DNA of 25,074 nt, from the IMG/VR virus record IMGVR_UViG_3300036859_001058, positions 1 to 25,074 of that record. The stretch is one strand, 5' to 3'. The position numbers were made by a program, and so were the translations under genes. This document shows positions 1-6,697 of the stretch, in pieces (position 1 is the stretch's first letter; each line of letters opens with the position of its first letter). The notes under the pieces were generated by a model that worked only from the letters and a program-made list of their open reading frames with translations, made no database searches and was not told the DNA's origin. Source of the stretch: a virus.

Positions 1-231
1 ATGTTGACCACACTCGCTCATCGTTTTTGGCGCTTTTTTGATGGAGACTTTGAAGCAAGGATTGACCTGCAATGTGCCATGGCGCGACGCCTCCTTGACA
101 AGAAAGGCAATGCACGGATGGATGCCTTTCAGCAATGCCGCGATGAGATTAATGTACGAAGCTTTATATGCGCCATTGGGCTTCTCATCTCAATTGGAAT
201 GGTCATCGTGTTGATGATGCTGACGCGGTGA
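1..231 (+). CDS. Small membrane protein, unknown function (start possibly outside window)
   Basis: Encodes 76 residues if the ATG at base 1 is used; the true start may lie before the window. The first two thirds are charged and helical (basic and acidic residues mixed, with a cysteine in QCAMARR and another in QQCRDE). The last about 22 residues form one hydrophobic segment beginning SFICAIGLL and ending MMLTR, so this is probably a tail-anchored single-span membrane protein. I do not recognise a family. Its TGA shares one base with the ATG of the following methyltransferase (TGATG at 229-233), so it is probably the first visible gene of the sugar operon and translationally coupled to it. A role in anchoring the glycan enzymes to the membrane is only a guess. 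Confidence 0.5.
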   Translation: MLTTLAHRFWRFFDGDFEARIDLQCAMARRLLDKKGNARMDAFQQCRDEINVRSFICAIGLLISIGMVIVLMMLTR

Positions 232-788
232 TGGACCCGTTAGCTTACTACCGCGACCTCCTGGCGAAGTACGGGCCGACCTATCAGGCGGTGGATGCAG
301 GGAGCGAGTATACGCACGGGTTACGGCTAAAAATACTCAGCGAGATTATAAAAGAAGCAGGAGTGACAATCTTAGATGTGGGTTGTGGCCTTGGAGATTT
401 AGTGAATTACGCTGGCGCGGGCGGTACATATCGCGGCATTGATGTCATTCCTGAAATGATCGACGCGGCGCGGCTGAAATATCCTTGTTACAGCTTTGAG
501 GTTGGCGACATCGCGAACCCGAAGCCTGAATGGAAAGCCGATTATGTAGTAGCGAGCGGGCTGTTTCAGTTTCCCTGTCCTTGGCTCACCATTCTTTTGA
601 CCATGTATGGATTGTGTCGAAAAGGGGTAGCGGTGAATTTCCTGAGGCGTGGCGCGAAGGCTGAACTCACCGTCTCACTAGAGGGAGTCGCCTACGAAGC
701 TGAACAAATATCTCCCTACTTCACCATCCGCGCCGACTATCTGCCCAACGATTTCACGCTCTATTTGTGGAAGGAAAGGCCAACATGA
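231..788 (+). CDS. Class I SAM-dependent methyltransferase
   Basis: 185 residues from the ATG at 231, chosen because it overlaps the upstream stop as TGATG; an earlier in-frame start at 168 would lie deep inside the upstream gene. Motif I is ILDVGCGLG (residues 47-55), the glycine-rich SAM-binding loop of Rossmann-like methyltransferases. The acidic residue that normally binds the ribose follows in GIDVIPEMI (D71), and GDIANPKPEWKADYVVAS resembles motifs II and III. The substrate cannot be read from the sequence. Lying directly before a NeuB-like synthase and in the same operon as other sugar enzymes, it most likely methylates a sugar or a glycan end. The stop overlaps the next start as ATGA. 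Family assignment is firm; the substrate is inference. Confidence 0.85.
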   Translation: MDPLAYYRDLLAKYGPTYQAVDAGSEYTHGLRLKILSEIIKEAGVTILDVGCGLGDLVNYAGAGGTYRGIDVIPEMIDAARLKYPCYSFEVGDIANPKPEWKADYVVASGLFQFPCPWLTILLTMYGLCRKGVAVNFLRRGAKAELTVSLEGVAYEAEQISPYFTIRADYLPNDFTLYLWKERPT

Positions 789-1549
789 GAACCTGTTACA
801 TTATTGCCGAAGCTGGAAGCTGTCACGACGGCTCGCTGTCACGCGCTGTTACGTTAATCCAAATTGCGGCGGACGCAGGGGCCAACGCTGTAAAGTTTCA
901 GTATTGGTCAGACTCGCACGCCTTAGCCTTAGCGCGGCATGACGAGAATCTGGCCTCGTTTTACGAGCCATACCGCATGCTAAAAGGCTGGCTTGACCAC
1001 CTATCGGCAGAAGCCAAGCACCTCGGCTTGGACTTCCTCTGCACTTGCTATCTCACCCAGGACATTCCCACCATCGCGCCCTATGTGGACAGGTTCAAGA
1101 TCGCCTCGCCCGATGCGCTGAATGAGCCGTTCATTACCGCGCACCGGCGCTATGAAAAGGAAATTATCGTGAGCGTCGGGATGCTGACGGAACTGGAACT
1201 GTACGACGTGCCCACCGAATACACGCGGCTGCATTGTGTGTCGGCGTATCCATGCCCACTGGAGCAAGTGAACCTCGGAGCCATCCGGCAGTATGAGTTG
1301 GACGGCTTCTCTGATCACACCGGCGACCCCTGCATGGGAGCCTGGGCGTACTTGGCTGGAGCGAATGTGATCGAAGCGCATATTCGCGCTGACGATACGA
1401 AGAAAAGCAACCCCGACTATCCCCATGCCCTGTCGCCGACCTTGTTCAACGCCTATGTCGCCAACGTGCGACAGGCACAGGAAGCGTGGGGCAGTGGCGA
1501 CAAGGTGACGCAACCAGCGGAAGCGGCAACACGAAAGTACATGGCATGA
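785..1549 (+). CDS. NeuB-family sialic/pseudaminic acid synthase-like protein, without SAF domain
   Basis: 254 residues. Enzymes of this family condense phosphoenolpyruvate with a hexosamine to give a nine-carbon nonulosonic acid. Matching signatures, in order: IIAEAGSCHDG (residues 6-16), NAVKFQY (34-40), FKIAS (104-108), IIVSVGM (127-133), RLHCVSAYP (148-156), GFSDHT (174-179), NVIEAH (194-199) and ALSPTLF (215-221). H178 and H199 sit where the family has its metal-binding histidines. Typical family members have roughly 330-350 residues with a C-terminal antifreeze-like (SAF) domain that covers the active site; here the protein ends just after the TIM barrel. The start at 785 overlaps the methyltransferase stop as ATGA; the earlier start at 767 is less likely. 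Family membership is convincing, but with the missing domain the exact reaction is open. Confidence 0.82.
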   Translation: MRTCYIIAEAGSCHDGSLSRAVTLIQIAADAGANAVKFQYWSDSHALALARHDENLASFYEPYRMLKGWLDHLSAEAKHLGLDFLCTCYLTQDIPTIAPYVDRFKIASPDALNEPFITAHRRYEKEIIVSVGMLTELELYDVPTEYTRLHCVSAYPCPLEQVNLGAIRQYELDGFSDHTGDPCMGAWAYLAGANVIEAHIRADDTKKSNPDYPHALSPTLFNAYVANVRQAQEAWGSGDKVTQPAEAATRKYMA

Positions 1550-2544
1550 GGCTCCTAATTTCTGGCGGCACTGGCTCACTTGGCCTAGCGCTCACGCGGC
1601 ATTTCGTCGGCTCGGTGGAGCGGCTGGTGGTCTTTAGCCGCGACGAGCACAAGCAGGCGCGGATGCACGCGAGCTATCCAGATCATCCCGCCAACCTGCG
1701 CTTCCTGTTAGGCGATGTGCGGGATAGGGAAGCGTTGGTTCACACCATGCACGGCTGCGACACCGTGATTCATGCGGCGGCCCTCAAGCGCGTGGACAAC
1801 ATCTCCTGCCAGCCGATTGAGATTAAAAAGACCAATGTGGACGGGACGCAGAACGTGCTGGAAGCCGCACTGGAAGCAGGGGTCAAGAAGGTCCTGTTGG
1901 TGTCCACCGACAAGGCCGTGATGCCGGAGAACATCTACGGGGCGACCAAAATGATGGCCGAACAGTTGACCACGCAGTTTAATGCCATCAGCTATCCGCG
2001 AGGGATGCGCTGTAGCGTGGTGCGATTTGGGAATCTCTGGCATTCGCACGGCAGCGTGATTGATGTCTGGATGGAGGCAGCGCAGGCTGGCAAGGACTTG
2101 CCGATCACCGACCTCCAAATGACGCGCTTTGTCATGACGATGGGGCAGGCGTGTACCTTTATTGCGCAGGCCCTTGACGACATGGAGGGGGGGGAAATCT
2201 TTGTCCCGCAGTTGCCCACCATGCGGCTCGTGGACTTGGGTAAAGCCATTATTGCCGTGTACGCAACCGCCCCCTGTACCTTAGTGCCAATGGGCCTGCG
2301 CCCTGGTGGGGAAAAGGTGCATGAACGGATGCTCTCGGATGACGAGCCGAAACGGACGCTCACTTGTAAGAGCCGTTTTACTATTATGCCCTCTCATCGG
2401 ACATGGAGCGATGTGCCGTATCGAGAAGTAGGGATGATCCAAACATCCTTCCGTGCTATCGCTCCATTTACGAGCGAAGATGCGCCACGCCTCTCCATCG
2501 AAGAATTGGCCCTACTGCTCAAAACGGAGGTGCCGGAGCGATGA
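1546..2544 (+). CDS. UDP-sugar 4,6-dehydratase, PseB/CapE type (extended SDR)
   Basis: 332 residues from the ATG at 1546, which overlaps the previous stop as ATGA. N-terminal NAD(P) motif GGTGSLG (residues 7-13), then VVFSRDEHKQ (28-37) and HAAALKRV (76-83), both typical of the PseB/FlaA1/CapE group. The active-site stretch is STDKA followed by YGATK: T121, D122, K123, Y131 and K135 match the catalytic set of UDP-GlcNAc inverting 4,6-dehydratases. Such enzymes produce a 4-keto-6-deoxy sugar, the substrate of a PseC-type aminotransferase; the next gene is of that superfamily. Length is normal for the family. The exact sugar (towards pseudaminic acid, L-FucNAc or another) cannot be told. A run of eight G lies inside the gene (2187-2194). 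Confidence 0.88.
   Translation: MRLLISGGTGSLGLALTRHFVGSVERLVVFSRDEHKQARMHASYPDHPANLRFLLGDVRDREALVHTMHGCDTVIHAAALKRVDNISCQPIEIKKTNVDGTQNVLEAALEAGVKKVLLVSTDKAVMPENIYGATKMMAEQLTTQFNAISYPRGMRCSVVRFGNLWHSHGSVIDVWMEAAQAGKDLPITDLQMTRFVMTMGQACTFIAQALDDMEGGEIFVPQLPTMRLVDLGKAIIAVYATAPCTLVPMGLRPGGEKVHERMLSDDEPKRTLTCKSRFTIMPSHRTWSDVPYREVGMIQTSFRAIAPFTSEDAPRLSIEELALLLKTEVPER
2187..2194 (+). repeat. G8 homopolymer inside the sugar dehydratase gene
   Basis: Eight consecutive G span GAG GGG GGG GAA (Glu-Gly-Gly-Glu, near residues 214-217 of the dehydratase). In this sequence the reading frame is intact. Poly-G runs in surface-glycan genes can serve as slipped-strand phase switches. The run is also a common place for length errors, and a second run of eight G occurs on the coding strand of a virion gene (C8 on the plus strand at 7012-7019), so it is not specific to this gene. 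Confidence 0.35.
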
Positions 2545-3167
2545 CGGGCCGCGACGCCTTGACCAGCAGCCGCCAAGCCTTTGAGGTGGTGGATGCCTTT
2601 GAGCAGGCCGTGGCGCGGTACACCGGCGCGCCCTACTGCGTGGCGGTGGATAGCGGGTGTAATGCGCTCGTCCTGGTACTCGCTACAATGCGCGACACCT
2701 ATACAACGCTGTCATTGCCAGCCAAAACCTATGTTGGCGTAGCGATGGCAGTGGCGGCTGTCGGGATCACTATTGAATGGCGAGATCAAGAATGGTCTGG
2801 AGCTTATCAATTACTTCCCGCTCCTGTGTATGATTCGGCGCTCTGTTTTACTTCTGATATGTATCGAGCAGGAACATTCGTCTGCCTGTCCTTCCAAGCC
2901 TCCAAGCTGCTGCCCATAGGCCGTGGAGGGGCCATTCTCCATGATGATCCTGCGTTTGATAAATGGGCACGCCGCGCCCGCAACAATGGCCGTGCGGAAG
3001 GGGCGCTGTGCGGTAAGGAGCACGGCTTTCCTCACCTCGGCTGGAATATGTGGATGACGCCGCCGGACGCAGCGAGAGGGTTGTGGCTGCTGACCTACTA
3101 TCCTGAGCATATGCCCGACCAACCCAACGATTTTGACGACATCAGCGGAGAGGAGATTTTCAAATGA
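2541..3167 (+). CDS. DegT/DnrJ/EryC1-family PLP aminotransferase, short form
   Basis: 208 residues from the ATG at 2541 (ATGA overlap with the dehydratase stop). Family members transfer an amino group to nucleotide-linked keto sugars. Visible landmarks: AVDSGCNALVL (phosphate-binding SGT-A region), LPAKTYVGVAMAV, the cofactor-ring aspartate in PVYDSALCF, and LSFQASKLLPIGRGGA with the lysine expected to bind PLP. HLGWNMWMTPPDAARGL corresponds to the GxNxxM...AA.G motif. The protein stops about there, so the C-terminal small domain of the usual ~380-residue enzyme is missing. The order dehydratase then aminotransferase matches PseB-PseC. The core catalytic residues look complete, so this may be a true mini-enzyme or one that needs a partner. 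The stop overlaps the next start as ATGA. Confidence 0.78.
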   Translation: MTGRDALTSSRQAFEVVDAFEQAVARYTGAPYCVAVDSGCNALVLVLATMRDTYTTLSLPAKTYVGVAMAVAAVGITIEWRDQEWSGAYQLLPAPVYDSALCFTSDMYRAGTFVCLSFQASKLLPIGRGGAILHDDPAFDKWARRARNNGRAEGALCGKEHGFPHLGWNMWMTPPDAARGLWLLTYYPEHMPDQPNDFDDISGEEIFK

Positions 3168-3784
3168 ACGTTCTGATTGTGGCGGCGCACCCCGACGACG
3201 AGGTGCTGATGGCGGGGGGCACCCTGGCACGGCTGGCGCAGGAAGGGCATACCATCTATCTCGCCATTCTGGGCGTGCGCCATCTGCAAACCGAGGCGAA
3301 CGCCGTCGCAGCGTTGCTAGGAGCCAGCCGCCCCATGGTCACTCAGCTACCCGATCAACGCTTTGACAGCGTGGATTTGCTGGACATGACCAAACAAATT
3401 GAAACGGTCATCGTAGCGACGGCAGCCGAGGCCATCTACACCCACCACACCGCCGACCTCAATCTTGACCACGCCTTGACCGCGAGGGCTGTGCTGACGG
3501 CAACGCGCCCAAAACCGGGCTGTCCGGTCAAGGATGTCTATATGGGGGAGGTGCCATCCTGTACGGAGTGGGGGTTTAATTACCAATTCAAACCTAATGT
3601 GTTTGTAGACATTACCACCACGCTAAATACCAAGCTCAAGGCGATGACGCTCTATACAAGCGAAATGCGGCCCTTTCCACATCCACGCTCACCCGATATG
3701 CTCACGGCGAATGCTCACCATTGGGGGGCTGTGGCTGGGTGCGGCACGGCGGAAGCCTTTGAACTGGTGCGGAGCCTGCGATGA
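3164..3784 (+). CDS. PIG-L/LmbE-family N-deacetylase
   Basis: 206 residues. The N-terminus carries VAAHPDDEVLMAGG with the AHPDDE zinc motif (residues 8-13). The second metal motif is HHTADLNLDH (94-103), with H95, D98, D102 and H103 in the usual spacing. This zinc hydrolase family removes N-acetyl groups from GlcNAc-type sugars (GlcNAc-PI, mycothiol, bacillithiol and antibiotic pathways) and also from nucleotide or lipid-linked sugars. Length is normal or slightly short. Translation is coupled to the aminotransferase by an ATGA overlap at 3164-3167. In this cassette it probably deacetylates the amino sugar so that another acyl group can be put on, or it edits the product; the substrate is inference. 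Confidence 0.9.
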   Translation: MNVLIVAAHPDDEVLMAGGTLARLAQEGHTIYLAILGVRHLQTEANAVAALLGASRPMVTQLPDQRFDSVDLLDMTKQIETVIVATAAEAIYTHHTADLNLDHALTARAVLTATRPKPGCPVKDVYMGEVPSCTEWGFNYQFKPNVFVDITTTLNTKLKAMTLYTSEMRPFPHPRSPDMLTANAHHWGAVAGCGTAEAFELVRSLR

Positions 3785-4347
3785 ATTTGGAAGCATGGTG
3801 GAATACAAATATTAAAATTCCATTACCATGGGTTAGAACTTTGCCACCATCTTACTGGTTGGCACAAAAGATAGGTGATCCACATGGCAGTGACAAGTAC
3901 AAGGACTTGCAGCCGGAGAGTTATGCCATGTTCAAAGCCATACATCAGGTGGCCTCTCCTAAATCCTTCCTCTTTGATGTCGGCTGCCAAGGGGGGCGGC
4001 ATATGAAAGCCTTGCAGCGGCGTGGCTATGGGCACGTCACTGGGCTCGATGTGCGCCCTTGTCTCCATGCGCTGCAAGGCACCTTTGAGGCCGTGCTGCC
4101 GACGTTGCCAACCCACGCCTTTGATGTCGTGTTCACCTTCGGCATGACGATTGAACTGGTGCCGCCCTCGTTCCCTATCTGTCATCACATGGCGCGGATT
4201 GCGAAAAAAGCGGTGGTACTGATGGTGATCGAGAAGGGCGTCCCGTACCCGCGCCTCTATCAGCAGGAGTTTGCGCGGGAAGGCTTCACGCTCACTACAT
4301 ACAAGCCATGCGGAGGACACCACTTGTGGGTGTTTGAACGGCGATGA
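3781..4347 (+). CDS. Second class I SAM-dependent methyltransferase
   Basis: 188 residues, starting in an ATGA overlap with the deacetylase stop. Motif I is LFDVGCQGGRHMKAL (residues 64-78), and TGLDVRP (87-93) provides the acidic ribose-binding residue D90. AFDVVFTFGMTIEL matches the motif following strand 4. The N-terminal 60 residues, including DPHGSDKYKDL, may form a substrate-specific lid. It shares little beyond the fold motifs with the methyltransferase at 231-788, so I see two separate acquisitions rather than a recent duplication. It probably acts on the same glycan or its precursor; the substrate is unknown. Confidence 0.82.
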   Translation: MNLEAWWNTNIKIPLPWVRTLPPSYWLAQKIGDPHGSDKYKDLQPESYAMFKAIHQVASPKSFLFDVGCQGGRHMKALQRRGYGHVTGLDVRPCLHALQGTFEAVLPTLPTHAFDVVFTFGMTIELVPPSFPICHHMARIAKKAVVLMVIEKGVPYPRLYQQEFAREGFTLTTYKPCGGHHLWVFERR

Positions 4348-4988
4348 GGGACGTGCAGATCATACGCGGGGCGGTCAAAGCGATACCAACAATTCCTGTT
4401 CATACCGATACCCGTGGGCGCATTTACGATGATCTGTGGCCGCTGAATATCGCAGGCCGCTATTGCTCAAACTATGCGTGGCTCGTGGCTCACCATCTGA
4501 GACCACTCTATCCCAATGGTTGGAACGCCCATGATTCGATGATTCTAACCACCTCCCGCTATCCCTATTCTGGCCGCTGGCACCGGGACGCGCCGCCCTA
4601 CGAGGAGGATACGATTGTCTTACTCTGTCTGGATGGCTGGGACGAATTGGAATGGTGCGAGGATGCCTCGGCGGTGGCGGGTACGCGGCAACGGCCTCCG
4701 CATCCGCAACGGCATACCTTCGCCAACTTGTATCCTGGCGACCTCCTGCTCCTCCCCGCCTCCACCTGGCACCGGGGCCGTTGTTCGACGAACCGCATCA
4801 CCTACCACGTCAGGGTCGGTCCTAAAGGCCGCACTATGCCGGAATCGCCTCCTGACCGGCTGCCCCCCATGACGCTCAAACGGTTCGTCAAGCGCACTCT
4901 GTCCACCTTGAGCTACTATCTGCTACGGCTACCGGAGGACCATTGGCTGTGCGAGCGGTATAAATGGATCGTGCCGCGTTTTCGCTAA
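4344..4988 (+). CDS. Putative Fe(II)/2-oxoglutarate dioxygenase (phytanoyl-CoA hydroxylase-like)
   Basis: 214 residues, ATGA overlap with the previous stop. The assignment rests on an ordered set of residues. RWHRDAPPY gives H80-x-D82; about 60 residues later YPGDLLLLPASTWHRG gives H143 after a PGDLLLL strand; then NRITYHVRVG gives R151. This HxD...H...R order is that of the PhyH-type double-stranded beta-helix dioxygenases, with iron held by the two histidines and the aspartate and 2-oxoglutarate by the arginine. The last 45 residues are basic and helical. In phages and in glycan clusters such enzymes hydroxylate small molecules or nucleotides; here a sugar or lipid is likely. The match is a motif reading only, so confidence is moderate. 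Confidence 0.5.
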   Translation: MRDVQIIRGAVKAIPTIPVHTDTRGRIYDDLWPLNIAGRYCSNYAWLVAHHLRPLYPNGWNAHDSMILTTSRYPYSGRWHRDAPPYEEDTIVLLCLDGWDELEWCEDASAVAGTRQRPPHPQRHTFANLYPGDLLLLPASTWHRGRCSTNRITYHVRVGPKGRTMPESPPDRLPPMTLKRFVKRTLSTLSYYLLRLPEDHWLCERYKWIVPRFR

Positions 4989-5554
4989 CTTGGGGAGTAA
5001 AAGGACAGATTCGCGTTCTTTTGCTTACCGGCGCGCAGGGGCAACCGCCTGAAGATTTGCTCGACGCCGCACGGGACGCCTTCCAGAGCCCCTTAAACTT
5101 CGAGGTGCGGGTCAAACTCCATCCCGTCCACTACAACCCCACTGGGAGGCTTCTGGCGCGTCTGAGGGAAGAATTACGCCATCTGTTCCACATGGAACAG
5201 CCCTGGTGGTGGATGGTGGGGGTGTCGGCACCTGGCCGTTTTCCACCACATTGGACGTTTCTCAAGAGCCGTGGATGGAGAGATACAAGTTATATCAAGC
5301 ACTTGGAGTGGGCGGATATCATTGTCTACGATACCACGACCTTGGCAACTAAGGCTACCTGTCCGGTGCTGCACTGGATTGGCCGTGAGCGCATCTGGCG
5401 GTACAACCCTGCCAAGGCGCAGGAGGTGGGCGATCCGCTACGGCTGCGGTACGAAGCCTACCGGCTGGGCCGTGGGCCTGCCATGAAACGGGGGCTCGCG
5501 GTCTGGCGGCGGCGCAACGGGGCGATTATTTTGCGCGAGTACGGGGCGATCTAA
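4964..5554 (+). CDS. Half-length transferase resembling CDP-glycerol/capsule polysaccharide transferases
   Basis: 196 residues from the only in-frame ATG, which overlaps the dioxygenase gene by 25 bases, unlike the 4-base overlaps elsewhere. The recognisable protein begins around KGQIRVLLLTG, so a nearby non-ATG start is possible (GGGGAG lies at 4991-4996). VRVKLHP (residues 48-54) and WADIIVYDTTTLATKA (116-131) resemble the KlHP and DySS-type motifs in the C-terminal half of TagF-like glycerophosphotransferases and capsule synthesis proteins with a GT-B fold. Those enzymes are about twice as long, so the acceptor-binding N-terminal half is absent. It could move a sugar or glycerol phosphate to the cassette product. 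Its TAA overlaps the stop of the holin candidate on the other strand. Confidence 0.45.
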   Translation: MDRAAFSLTWGVKGQIRVLLLTGAQGQPPEDLLDAARDAFQSPLNFEVRVKLHPVHYNPTGRLLARLREELRHLFHMEQPWWWMVGVSAPGRFPPHWTFLKSRGWRDTSYIKHLEWADIIVYDTTTLATKATCPVLHWIGRERIWRYNPAKAQEVGDPLRLRYEAYRLGRGPAMKRGLAVWRRRNGAIILREYGAI

Positions 5555-5736
5555 GTACGTTTCTTGGCCTTGATTTCATCGCCCACCTTCACCACCGTCC
5601 GGCAGAGCATATACAGGCCGTTCGAGGCGGCGATGACCATGGTGGCCTTGTCCGGCGGCAGCGTGCTGACAAAGATCGTATAGCCCGTCACGAGCGCATT
5701 CACCCAAAATTCAGTTGTTTTCCATCCTGGCTTCAT
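5551..5736 (-). CDS. Small two-span membrane protein, holin candidate
   Basis: 61 residues. After the polar start MKPGWKTTEFW there are two hydrophobic stretches, about residues 13-26 (NALVTGYTIFVSTL) and 31-48 (ATMVIAASNGLYMLCRTV), ending in the basic tail DEIKAKKRT. Small size, two membrane spans, a charged C-terminus and a position two genes after an endolysin are typical for class II-like phage holins, which make holes in the inner membrane at lysis. AGGAGA lies just before the ATG, and the start overlaps the preceding stop as ATGA. It is the last gene of the late operon. No alternative function is suggested by the sequence. Confidence 0.6.
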   Translation of the reverse strand: MKPGWKTTEFWVNALVTGYTIFVSTLPPDKATMVIAASNGLYMLCRTVVKVGDEIKAKKRT

Positions 5737-5927
5737 GGTTGTCTCCTATCGAGTTGCTTCAGCCACTCAATGACCGAGCTATGCCGGTCGTCGTCCTGCT
5801 TGTTATGATCGTCCTTCCACTGTGACAGGCTGCGAATCGAGCCATTGATGGCATGGACGCCCTTAATCACCCACACCACCAAAAGAATCGTCACGCCCTG
5901 AGCAATCACCGCGAGATCAATCGTCAT
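5733..5927 (-). CDS. Single-span membrane protein with helical tail (lysis accessory candidate)
   Basis: 64 residues. One strong N-terminal membrane span (IAQGVTILLVVWVIKGV, about residues 8-24) is followed by a polar, likely helical domain rich in D, H, K and Q and ending EWLKQLDRRQP. The layout is like XhlA-type holin helpers or an inner-membrane spanin, but there is no lipoprotein partner gene and no diagnostic motif. It lies between the M15 endolysin and the holin candidate, with ATGA overlaps on both sides and GGAGG upstream of its ATG, so a lysis role is the natural reading. Confidence 0.5.
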   Translation of the reverse strand: MTIDLAVIAQGVTILLVVWVIKGVHAINGSIRSLSQWKDDHNKQDDDRHSSVIEWLKQLDRRQP

Positions 5928-6268
5928 GTCGCGCCTCCACTCTTCGAGTCGTGCTCAAGGTGTAGATGATCCTTCTCCAGCACGACATCGTAGGAAGGAC
6001 CAAGGCGTTCCGAGAGATCATCACGAATCATGGTGGCCTCGTCCGCTGTCATCAGCGGCGGCTCCCAGGTATGGCCCGTGCGAACGTCCAGCGCGGCGTC
6101 TTTGTAATGCAACGACCCCTTCATGTGCTTGCCGTCGTTGCCGCTCGTCACGACCACCGGAAACGCCTCGCCCATCACCTCGGCATACGCGGCCTGCGCC
6201 GCCTGGAGCATCCGGTCCATTTGCGGCGTGACCGTCAGCGTGATGCCAGTTTTGAGCGCCAGTCCCAT
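5924..6268 (-). CDS. M15-family peptidase, endolysin
   Basis: 114 residues from the ATG at 6268, which shares a base with the upstream stop (TAATG); a longer form starting at 6307 would run into the upstream gene. The zinc-peptidase pattern is clear: SGNDGKHMKGSLHYKDAALD contains H54-x6-D61, and VVLEKDHLHLEH contains E98-x-x-H101. These fit the metal ligands and catalytic glutamate of M15 L-Ala-D-Glu / D-Ala-D-Ala peptidases such as phage endolysins. It would cut the peptide cross-links of peptidoglycan. No signal peptide is seen, in line with release through a holin; the next two genes are small membrane proteins. Confidence 0.8.
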   Translation of the reverse strand: MGLALKTGITLTVTPQMDRMLQAAQAAYAEVMGEAFPVVVTSGNDGKHMKGSLHYKDAALDVRTGHTWEPPLMTADEATMIRDDLSERLGPSYDVVLEKDHLHLEHDSKSGGAT

Positions 6269-6684
6269 TAGTTGCTGCCCGTCACCTCGGCCTGCCGCAT
6301 ACTCCACACATCGAGCCGTCCATCCGTGACGTTGGAGAGCGTCGTAATCAAGGGACGGATGTAAAGCAGATAGGGCGTGCGTGTCCCTTGGAGCGTGGAT
6401 ACGGTATAAATCCCATCCGCCACAATCGAGCCCAGCACGACATTGTTATTGATATTCGTGATGCTCATGGCGACCCAGGACGGAGAGCCCACCGCCGCTA
6501 CGCCCAGGGTGCCCTGAATGCTGATGCCGTTGTTGGTTTCGGCCCCCGCATTCAACGTCAGGCCTTTCACCTGAAACGCGCAATACGCATGGCCGCCGAC
6601 GAACGTGGGCGACCCTGCAATCGTCGTACTGGTCGCAATGTTGAACAGGACTTGCTGTAAGCTGTAGGTCGCTAACGTGCCCAT
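6268..6684 (-). CDS. Beta-rich virion-associated protein, unknown function
   Basis: 138 residues, with GGAGGAG upstream of the ATG. The sequence is rich in S, T, G, N and V in short alternating stretches (GSPSWVAMSITNINNN, VVLGSIVADGIYTVST) and nearly free of charged residues until the end. This is typical of beta-sandwich virion surface proteins. I do not recognise a family. It lies at the end of the structural run, directly before the endolysin and after the ejection-protein candidates. It could be a decoration or tail appendage protein; it does not show the C-terminal signature of the three appendage paralogues. Confidence 0.55.
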   Translation of the reverse strand: MGTLATYSLQQVLFNIATSTTIAGSPTFVGGHAYCAFQVKGLTLNAGAETNNGISIQGTLGVAAVGSPSWVAMSITNINNNVVLGSIVADGIYTVSTLQGTRTPYLLYIRPLITTLSNVTDGRLDVWSMRQAEVTGSN

Positions 6685-6697
6685 CTCTCATCTCCTC

